DNA from: Gonapodya prolifera JEL478
Lineage: Eukaryota > Monoblepharomycota > Monoblepharidomycetes > Monoblepharidales > Gonapodyaceae
Assembly (NCBI GenBank): GCA_001574975.1
Contig: KQ965819.1
Location: 1 to 64,000, forward strand
Length of the DNA: 64,000 bases
Reading direction: 5' to 3'
Shown: positions 55,992-64,000 of the stretch, one piece after another
How positions within the stretch are numbered: the first letter of the stretch is position 1
Layout of the letters: every line of letters begins with the position of its first letter
Translations under genes and position numbers: made by a program
The notes under the pieces: generated by a model
What the model saw: only the letters and a program-made list of their open reading frames with translations
Database searches by the model: none
What the model was told of the DNA's origin: nothing

Positions 55992-57103
55992 GAACGATTG
56001 GCCTTCATTTACCCGGTTAGTTACAGCAGCAAATCGTCTAAAGTCTGTGTGTCTATTCACTTCTAGAAAGACTCTGTCTCTACTGTTAATGCGAGATGGT
56101 GGCATCAATACTGTTCGAATTCCTCCCGTCACTCAACCGTCCTCGTGACCTCACAACAGCCTTCCAAATTTGTGTCACCTTCCACAAACCACCCCGCCTG
56201 AGACTTTGGGGAGGTATCCTTGCTCGGGGAAGCTCCAACTGACCGAATCCTCCTCCTGCGCAGCGAGAACCTCCGTAATACTTAGGCAAACACCTGCAGT
56301 GGAGCCCGTCTTGGGACCCGTCACTTATCGATCCTGAAAAGGGGAGTAGAAGCGACAGTCGCACCTCGGGCAGTATACGCTGCCGTCTTCGGAGTTTGGG
56401 TCTAGGTATGAGGCAAGGTCAATTGTGAAGTTTGACGATCGTCTTTGAGTCCAAGAAGATTCCACTTGGCGCGCTTCGGTAGTGCGAGAACGTGATTGAG
56501 TCGGAAAGAGCGCCAGGAAATGTGACTGTGGGTGACTCACCCACAATCTTCACGACACAGAAGGGACACGCGAAGTCGGGAGTCAAGCGAACGACTCCTG
56601 ACAGAATAGGTCTGCGAAGAGCCGCTGTAAAAGACTCTGCAGCGAGGAATCTTTGACGGCTCCACCTTATTTATTACACACCGATTTCTCCGCTTGTCCA
56701 GTCACGATCAACGCTCCGCTCTTCACGAGCTCCGGGTAGTAATGTCCCTCTACCACTCTCTTCCGCTGTGTCTGGTGACAAACTTGTTGCTTGCGGAGGC
56801 GTGTACGTGACGGGAAGCGTGTTTCCCATTTTGAGTCACTTCCCCCAGAAACGGACAGGAAAAGCCGATTAGACGCGATCGACGTTCAGTGATGAGTGAC
56901 TGAAGTTTTTTGATGTGAACTTTCGCCGTATCGCAGCGATCGGATGCAGATGGTCTTGAAGGGGGTGCGAGGCAGGTTGAGGGCTCAATCACCACGTTTC
57001 ACAATTCTGAGGCGATTTACAAGCTCGTAAACAAAATTGATTATCTCGACCTTATTGTATCCCAACTTTTCTCTTTACTTCATTTACATTGCACGAATCC
57101 CAT
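55992..57103. other. Intergenic; only short unsupported frames
   Basis: A 73-codon minus frame (56325-56546) has DLASYLDPNSEDGSVYCPRC, a CxxC pair that could belong to a small exon, but nothing supports a full gene. The rest is the promoter of ALG8 and the 3' flank of the lysyl oxidase-like gene. Confidence 0.3.
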
Positions 57104-58872
57104 TCACCTCCTCTGACACCCACGCTTGCCCCTCACAACGCCGTTCGACCCACCACCCCTACTCGCCACGCCGACTCGTCCCGCGAGGCCTCCCAAATCC
57201 AAGTCCGTGGGACTACCGCTGTTGAGCTGGCCGAGGGAAGAGATCCGCTCCTCGTGGTGCAACTTCATGAGGTAGAGATCGTCGCCGTTCTTGTTGACGA
57301 CGCCGAACTTTCGAGAGAGGGAGCCGATGGGGTCGTTGCGTGAGTGGGCGGCGAAGGCGGCTTGGGAGACTGGATCTGCGCCGACGGGTCTGCACGTGCG
57401 AGGAAAAGTGTGTCGAATGAAAACTCTTTCTGGTGATCAACGGGATCTGCACTCACAAGTCCCACGCATTAGTGGCTTTGACCTGTCGAAACAAAGCAAA
57501 ACTGGTCATTACCACCCAAAACGTCCATAATCATCATAACTCACCGCCAACTGAGAAATCTTGAACTTCACGACCGCTCGGTTGTTGGAGTAATCGGTTT
57601 CCGGAATGGCCTTCTCTGGATTCAAGATAACCGAGATGAGATACTCTGTGTTGGGAGAGTACCCGGGTAAAGTCGGTAAGTGCGTGATGTCAATCCTGTC
57701 GACGGAAACGAAGGGGTTTTGAAAATCATGAAGGGGACGTCTGACGGCATGAGTTTCGTTTCAAACGTACCATTGACACCCCAACCCAGCATCGTAAAGA
57801 TCCGCGCACTGCGCATGAATTCCTTGATCGTTGCAGTCGTACGGATTCGCAACACCCGGAGGACAGAGCGAGTCCATCAGACAGAAGCCGTTCTGGGAAG
57901 AAACAGTTGTGAATAGGTACCCCGTCGTCGCGAAGCGGGGTAAGTATCAAGAGACCCACCTTGTGCCCTTGTGCGACAACTTCAGATCCGTTTACGTTCA
58001 GTACTTGGTAGTTTGCGTACGCAATAAAATGCCAGTGGTGGTGACAGGTGTCTTTAGGTGTGGTAGTGGAATGAAACGTCAATCGTCGGGAGAGCTCAAG
58101 TGGTCAGGATGTGGACGTACCGTAGTAATACCACCTGTAGTTGAGTTGATACCAACGCAAAAACGTGAGTTTCCGTGCCCCCGATCTTCGTACCAGACGT
58201 AACTTACGGTGGAATGTTGGAAGAGTTGGGCGACGCAGGAGGCTCACCGATGTGAGCGGGACCCGGACCGTTGTTGTGGACCAACGTGTCAAATCTGTGT
58301 CGAGTGATGGAGGGTAAAGGCGATACAAGTTCAAATCTATGTACCTTTGAGCGACCATTCGATTAACTCACCGAAGCACAGTCCGGTTCCCCGGTCCATC
58401 AACACACCCCTCATAGAAGAAGACGAAGCGAAACTAGTCGCGGTGTGGTTTCCCTTATCTCGAGAGTCACTCACCTCCTTTATGAGACAGGGGTCCTTTG
58501 TCCCGTCGATGTGGTCAATGTGGAGCGTCTTGGCAAGCCAGTCGGCGTCGGGTTGGAAGTCAGGAAGGGGGCCCTAGTAGCAGAGAAAAACGTAATGGGA
58601 GGTAAGAAATAATTTGTTCGTCACCGCTGATACGACAGTGGATCGCTCCGCGAAACGTCATCACCGCCCACACCACCGCAACTCACGGTAACGGGAACCG
58701 TAAACGCGGCCGTTGGAGTCCTTCCCTGCTGGGACGTTTGGGTGTACGCGGGCGCAACCGTCGGGGAGGGTCCGTCGGAGCGAACCGCTGCTGTAAGGGC
58801 CATCGAAACTGCGACAGCGAGGAGGCCAGGAAGGGAGCGAACACTCCAGCCTGCACGTCGGGGGGAGATCAT
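57104..58872 (-). CDS. Lysyl oxidase-like secreted copper enzyme
   Basis: Lysyl oxidases use copper and a quinone cofactor to oxidise peptidyl-lysine. The start at 58872, MISPRRAGWSVRSLPGLLAV, is a signal peptide. Exons then give PLPDFQPDADWLAKTLHIDH, EGCVDGPGNRTVLRFDTLVH (NNGPGPAHIG), FLRWYQLNYRWYYYG, CHHHWHFIAYANYQVLN (the copper-binding HxH region), SEVVAQGHK, QCADLYDAGLGCQW, and NPEKAIPETDYSNNRAVVKF. These are in the order expected for the lysyl oxidase domain. After VKFKISQLA a further intron and a basic, Gly-rich tail (DDLYLMKLHHEERISSLGQL and onward) end with TGA at 57104-57106. The tail is not part of the usual domain and is the least certain part. Confidence 0.75.
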
Positions 58873-60828
58873 GGTTCCGAGAGACGGCGGGAGGGTAAGC
58901 TGAAGCGGTAAAGTAGAGAGGTGCGAGAAGCCCTTTATAGGGGGCGTGTGATTAATGTGGCAGTGCTGCAAGGGCTGAGTGTGAGCGGCAGTGGTGACGT
59001 CAACCACTTTGGCATGCGACAAAAGAAATTGGATCGTATCCGCGTTTTACACAAGGCGAATGTTCCAAAAGAGAATAACCGTCTCGGCACGAAATACAAA
59101 TAAGAGCCTAATGTTCGCCCTTCCCATATAAATGCACCATGACCTTCAACGCCGCCCAAATCTCCTCTCCGGTGGGTACAATCTGCGCCGGGGGAAGTAC
59201 GAAACTCTGTCAAAAATATGTTGTCAAAATCTTCGAAACAACCACAAGGGAGTCCGCAGCACACTCAACCGCCCAGCTGCTCCTATCCGCCGTCCAGGTA
59301 TATTCATACCAGACCGGATGGCGCACTCTGTTGTATCGAATGTCCTGACCGCCGACCGCCCACGCGTGGTGCGGGCTCAATGCGTCGGCGAACGGTCAGC
59401 CGAGTGGGTTATTTAGGTTCTCTACGGTTGACCCCGTGACCCACTCGCTGGCCGGGCGGGCGTGGATGAGGCAATGACACACTTCATGATGGCGCCAAAC
59501 GGCGCCGGGTTCATGCCAGGAGGTGGCGGTCCCGGTCCCGATGGGGGGGATGAAGACGTCGCCCCTAGACCCTCGCGAGATTTGACGGTGAGCCGCCTTG
59601 AAGGGAGAGTGAGAGGGGTATACATACGGTGAACCATGTCTTGGACTCGTGTTGTTCAGTTTGCCTTTTCGATAATAGGATATCTGGACAGGTGTGTGTG
59701 AATTAGGACGTTAGATTTCATTGTTCACGCATAGAAGGGTCGGGGCAGCAGACACGCCCCACGCGCACGAACAGCGCAGCAATGGATCAACCGATTCTCA
59801 TGTGCACAGCAGGCGGCGCCGATCGTGTGCGGGGGCGAAGACAGCGGAGCTACTAATTTTGGGAACCCTGGGAACGTTGGGAATGCTGGCAATGGTTGAG
59901 AACGCACTAAGGTTAGGTCCTATCTCCGACTTCACTTACAAATCTCGCGACGTCGAGGTCGGGAATCTTGTTTTGCAGAGGCACATGTCTGTTGTTCAGG
60001 CATCGTTTTAACTTACAACAGTCCCATTGGCCCTGCTTCCCATCCGCCACTCCCCGGATGGTTTTACGCAACGATTTATATAACTGGGGTGGGGCGGTGA
60101 AATACGATAGAGACATGAGAACGAAGTAGTCGAGATACGACGTTCTTCCGAGGAATTACACTTTGGTTCTTCACTTGGACAACCTCCAAATCGGTTGTTG
60201 GCGCAACCAGTTAGTTTGCAAGGTTGTCGATCACGCTGGAAGTTCGTTGAGACAAAAACTATCTCTGTTTCCTTGCGTATATTGGAAGTACATTGAAGTG
60301 GCGTTGTAGTGGAAATGTCCTCCAGGACGTTCCCAACCATTCCCATCCTTCCCAACGTTCGCATCAATCTCAGCGTTCCCAAGATTAGTAGCTCCGCGAA
60401 GACAGTACCAGCTCACCGGCTAATCTCAGGTGGAATCAAAGGGCGAGATCGCAAACCTGTCGCGGGTTTCCTGACGCGATTCAGACTTGAATTATGAGAT
60501 GAAAAAGAAGCATGGTAGACACGGACTATAAGTGTTTCTCTCCCACCGTAACAGCGTTACAAGCTGTTGTTATGAGCGGATTCAAAAATACATGTCACAA
60601 CAGTAACATCATTTTAACGTCAGTCCGCTGCTGTAAAAGCGTGTCTTCTTCATTGAATCTCTCTCTTCCACTTGTCTTATACCACCTGCGGACCGACCCT
60701 GGAATTAATGAAAGTTTGACAGTTGGGGTGCTTCAGGTCACATCCCTCCACCTGTTATCGCGTCAAAACAACGCAAAAATGCGGATTCGACGGTATTTTA
60801 AGACCGTTTCCCGCGATTTGGTCCTATC
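58873..60828. other. Intergenic region with an inverted repeat; no firm gene
   Basis: About 2 kb without a supportable gene. Minus frame near 59470-59420 reads LIHARPASEWVTGSTV, close to LIHAREWVAGSTV of the carboxypeptidase gene at 61.7 kb, so a short relic of such a gene may be present. A separate inverted repeat occupies 59838-60400. Confidence 0.4.
59838..60400. repeat. Inverted repeat with 9-bp periodic arms
   Basis: Left arm (about 59849-59907) and right arm (about 60323-60394, opposite strand) share GGAGCTACTAATYTTGGGAA, then GAACGTTGGGAA and AATGGTTGRGAACG. Each arm is built of degenerate 9-bp units of the type GGGAAYGYT. The loop is about 420 bp without a gene. Confidence 0.6.
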
Positions 60829-62845
60829 ATGGTCAATATGGCCATCTCTATGATGAGGATCGGTCTTCTCGTTGCACTTATCGCCGTTCTTGCTTGGCAA
60901 ACTATTGCCTCGCCGATTCAAGGTAGGCCGACAGCATTTTCTCGCTACATGCAATGTAATCCGCAAAAAACTAAACCGATCCACCCCTCATCGCTCCAGC
61001 CCGCGCCCCCGGCGTCCGCTACGACAACCAAGTCCTTGCCCGTGTCACCATCCCCTCCACTGTCGGCAACCCCGACGGCGTCCGGTCATCCCTGGTCGTC
61101 GAGTTCCGTCACACGTACGGCCTGGACGTGTGGGGCGTCGTGGACCTCGCTGACGAGACCCGCGCAATCGACGTTCGCCTGCCCACACCTGATGATCTCG
61201 AAGCCGTGAAGGAAGCCGTCGCGGCGGTCGCGCCTGGCGGGACCGTGACGATTGTGAATAGCAATATTCAATCCGATATTGATACCGAGGCGCAGGAGAA
61301 TGAGCAAGCTCTCCAGGTACGCGTCCGTTGTTGTTCAGGTATCCATGTCCCCCACAGGCTGAGCATGCGCATTTACTGTTGAAAATAGATCGCAGGCTTG
61401 GTGAAGCGCCAAACTGGCGTCTACGACCCCGCAACATGGTTCACCGCCTACCGTGAGTATCTCAATGGAACTTGCGCCGGTCACTACCATCCACAACATT
61501 TTACTGAACACCAACACCCCTCACCAATACAGACCGCTTCACCGACATCCTCGGCTTCTTCAACTCCCTCGCCTCGTCGTACCCCTCCCTCGTCTCCGTG
61601 AATGCCTCAATCGGCAAATCCTTCCAAGGCCGCGACCTCTTCCAAGTCCGCATCGGCACACGCACAAACCCATCTGTCAAGCAAGTGTACATCCAGGGGC
61701 TAATTCACGCGCGCGAGTGGGTCGCAGGGTCTACCGTGCAGTACATCGCGTACAAGCTCGCTTCGGCGTACTCGAACCCTGCCGACCCCGACAATGCGTG
61801 GGCTGTGAGGACGTTGAACGCGACGGAGTTCTATATTGTGCCCGTGGTGAACCCCGACGGGTATGAGTATAGTTGGACGACTGATCGGCTGTGGAGGAAG
61901 AATAGGAGACGGGCTGTGACGACGTCGAGTGCTGTTGGCGTTGATCTTAACAGGTGAGTAATCTTCAGCTTTCTGAGATTGTTAAATGGTGCCGACGTGC
62001 TTCTGCTTTCGAAGGAACTATCCCAAAGGATGGGGAGCTGTAAGTCACCCCCTTTTGTTCATTCTCGCAAACGCTTGTCCAACAACCCCCGCAAAACCAA
62101 ATCAGGACCCCAACGGTGCCTCCACCACTCCCTCTGCACAAGACTACAAAGGCCCCTCCCCGCTCTCCGAACCCGAATCCCGCGTGATCACGTCCAACTT
62201 CGTCAACACCCTTCGCTCCGCCATCCTATCCATCGACTACCACTCCTACTCGCAGCTCATCCTTCGGCCGCCCGGGTACAACTACGCAATCCCGGCGGCG
62301 CAGGTCACAAAGCTCAAGGCTGCCGGGGATGCGGGCGCGGCGGCGATTGCAGCGAGGTCGGGGCGGACATATACGAGTCAGAGTGAGTTGATGGGTGCCG
62401 GGACGTAGTTGTTTGTTTGTTGTGTATTAATGATGCCGATTGTTAATATATTCGCTTCTCGCAGCCGCCTTACAACGTAAGTCATTATACTTCTATTTGA
62501 TTCTACCTCACCCCACGATCTAAACCCCCTCGCAATTTTTTCCAGTATACCCCGCCACCGGAACCGCCGTTGACTACGCCTGGGATGAATCCGTGAATGC
62601 TCAAGTGACCAAAGATCGAACCAACGGGCGGGTGTACTCGTACACGATCGAGCTAAGACCTTCCTCATCGGACACTGCCACGGTATGTTTGCCATCATGT
62701 TGAGTTACCGTGATGAGTGGTGATGACCGATGGGGTTTGTCAACAGGGTTTCGTGCTCCCGCCGTCCCAGATTGTAGCGACGGGGGAGGAGAATTGGGCA
62801 GGGTTCAAGGCGATTTTGGATTATGTGAGGTCCAACATTATCTAA
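60829..62845 (+). CDS. Metallocarboxypeptidase, M14 (carboxypeptidase A) family
   Basis: This secreted zinc exopeptidase removes C-terminal residues. MRIGLLVALIAVLAWQTIAS is a signal peptide (the frame starts at 60829). The propeptide follows with VRYDNQVLARVTIPSTVG, VVEFRHTYGLDVWGVVDL and DLEAVKEAVAA, then a presumed maturation region ending KRQTGVYD. The catalytic domain has FNSLASSYPSLVSVNASIG, GRDLFQVRIG, GLIHAREWVAGSTVQYIAY (zinc HxxE), FYIVPVVNPDGYEYSWTTD, RLWRKNRR, GVDLNR, SIDYHSYSQLILRPPGY (zinc His), and YSYTIELRPS with the catalytic Glu. The end is FKAILDYVRSNII and TAA at 62843-62845. About eight short introns. No lesion seen. It is distinct from the Ecm14 group, which lacks some of these residues. 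Confidence 0.85.
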
Positions 62846-63729
62846 AGGAACTTTTGAGTTTTGTCGTCGAGATGTTTATGTGGTTATGTATCTATTGCAA
62901 GTTGTGAAGAATTGGTAATGACTGCGCTCCCTGAAATATGATGCGTGTCGCTTTTTGGCTCAGAATCAAAGAGATCCGATGAATGAGATCTGATGAGAAG
63001 TCATAAAAGTTGAACTGGAGCTTCCAGAGGGTCTTCCAGTCATGTTACTCGACCAAAACAAAAATACTGTGTGCGTTCCTATCCCACGAAACTCCTTGGG
63101 CACTCAAATAAAATCGAGGGGTTGGTGCTGCTCTCTCAAACAGTGTTGAGATCGAATCGAATTAACGATAATGATATCATCACATGCACGAATACTAAAA
63201 CAAAAGATGCGATGATCAAAAAACTTGTTAATGGAGTATAAAGTCCTCGACGGCATCATAAATAATTCTCTCTTTCTGAGTGTGTGGAAAAGATGATCAA
63301 CAATATGTCGGTGGTAGGGTGAAGTATGATGTGAAACGCCTTCTCTTCAGAAACAGTGCCCACCGAGACTTCCAAAACAATGAGTACATAGCACTGTCAC
63401 CCGTCAATCACACTCAAATTTGAAGCACTAAAACGAAAAACCGAGTAACGGTAGAAGAGAATCTACTTCAAACACGTCGTGATATGAGAGGATATGATCT
63501 GAAACGCCATGTGAGATCACATTTACTAACTGTACTCAAACATGCTCCCAAACAAAATATTCATAGTGGATATCAATTAGGGTACCCAGCATATTGAGAC
63601 AACCCGCCAGTGAAGCTTGATTTGAGATGTCACCCGCTCAAAGGGAATTCACAACTAAACTTCCAAAAAGAATACATATATCGCGATAACTCGATAAGTG
63701 GGTCGCCCGAAGGCCCTGACAAATAGAGG
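62846..63729. other. AT-rich non-coding region
   Basis: No coding frame of significance. A short repeat occurs twice: TATGATGTGAAACGCC near 63327 and TATGATCTGAAACGCC near 63494. Nothing else is recognised. Confidence 0.4.
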
Positions 63730-63935
63730 ACTTTGACGCCAGCCCGCAGTATGTAGAATATACTAGCTACATCTGTGACAGAACCCAAAGCAAGCACAAG
63801 GATACCCTGTCCAGCTCTCTCAACGACAGATAGAATGACATATAGAAACTCTATCGGAGATACTTCCAGTCAGAAATATAGAGCAGCTGATACTACACTT
63901 CATCTTAGCCAAGAGCCAGAGTGGTGATCACGCTT
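63730..63935 (-). ncRNA. U2-snRNA-like sequence
   Basis: The minus strand reads CTTGGCTAAGATGAAGTG and TAGTATC, beginning at about 63915. This matches the universal U2 5' region (TTTTGGCTAAGATCAAGTGTAGTATC) at all but about three positions, including the exact branch-point-pairing GTGTAGTA. The C to G change in AGATCAAG is unusual. A clear Sm site at the usual spacing (ATTTTTGG) is not obvious, and ATTCTTTTTGG occurs only about 240 nt downstream. It may be a divergent U2 gene or a U2-derived pseudogene, and the 3' end is not determined. Confidence 0.4.
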
Positions 63936-64000
63936 GATTTTTTCCCTTGCACAGGTACTTGGGCTGTGTCACGGTTTGTGGTGACGGCTTCCGGCAGAGA

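Noticed and set aside
1-64000. CRISPR arrays, operons, ribosome-binding sites
   Set aside because: Not expected in a fungal nuclear genome, and no regularly spaced repeats of that kind were seen.

Overview
The window is nuclear DNA of a filamentous fungus, most likely a basidiomycete (Agaricomycete). The genes are compact and rich in 50-90 bp GT-AG introns. The products are typical fungal ones: a Cdc10-type septin, mitochondrial proline dehydrogenase, a PMT2-type protein O-mannosyltransferase, ALG8, lysyl oxidase and a Crinkler-like effector-family protein. There is one assembly gap (N run, 11786-12148) inside the septin gene. Much of the window is degenerate, with transposon relics and several genes carrying in-frame stops or frameshifts.

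Layout. 1-5000: a decayed hAT transposase followed by a PIF/Harbinger-type element with long inverted termini. 5340-5630: a relic copy of an F-box gene found again at 34.4 kb. 5984-12321: conserved genes in a row on the plus strand (proline dehydrogenase, SDR-fold protein, septin). 12.7-15.6 kb: a GPCR-like gene and an unrecognised acidic protein, both damaged. 15.6-19.1 kb: an AT-rich, almost CpG-free block that looks like decayed transposon. 19.3-22.05 kb: an F-box protein with a very acidic, His-rich tail. 22.7-27.0 kb: three minus-strand genes for tiny secreted prepropeptides, each with the same three-exon structure and a Kex2-type KR followed by a related Cys-Cys-ending decapeptide. 27.6-30.7 kb: a membrane protein and a P450 pseudogene. 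31.6-41.5 kb: Crinkler/nuclease-like, SFT2, F-box, SERHL-type hydrolase and acid phosphatase sequences. 41.7-44.85 kb: PMT2-type mannosyltransferase. 45.4-52.9 kb: a tandem family of multi-pass membrane proteins (five copies or relics) interrupted by an ankyrin pseudogene. 53.1-62.85 kb: small coiled-coil protein, ALG8, lysyl oxidase and an M14 carboxypeptidase. 62.85-64 kb: non-coding, with a U2-snRNA-like sequence near the end.

Two observations stand out. First, the prepropeptide family at 22.7-27.0 kb is a good candidate for an undescribed secreted-peptide system. Second, the two halves of an SFT2 gene (34.3-33.7 kb on minus, 41.25-41.54 kb on plus) and the two halves of a Crinkler-type gene (40.35-41.14 kb on plus, 33.6 kb on minus) are placed exactly as expected if one segment of about 7.5 kb had been inverted, either in the genome or in the assembly.

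Functional links are modest: PMT and ALG8 both serve ER glycosylation, and SFT2 serves Golgi trafficking. Exon limits were read by eye from frame continuity and splice consensus, so terminal exons are less certain than domain calls.
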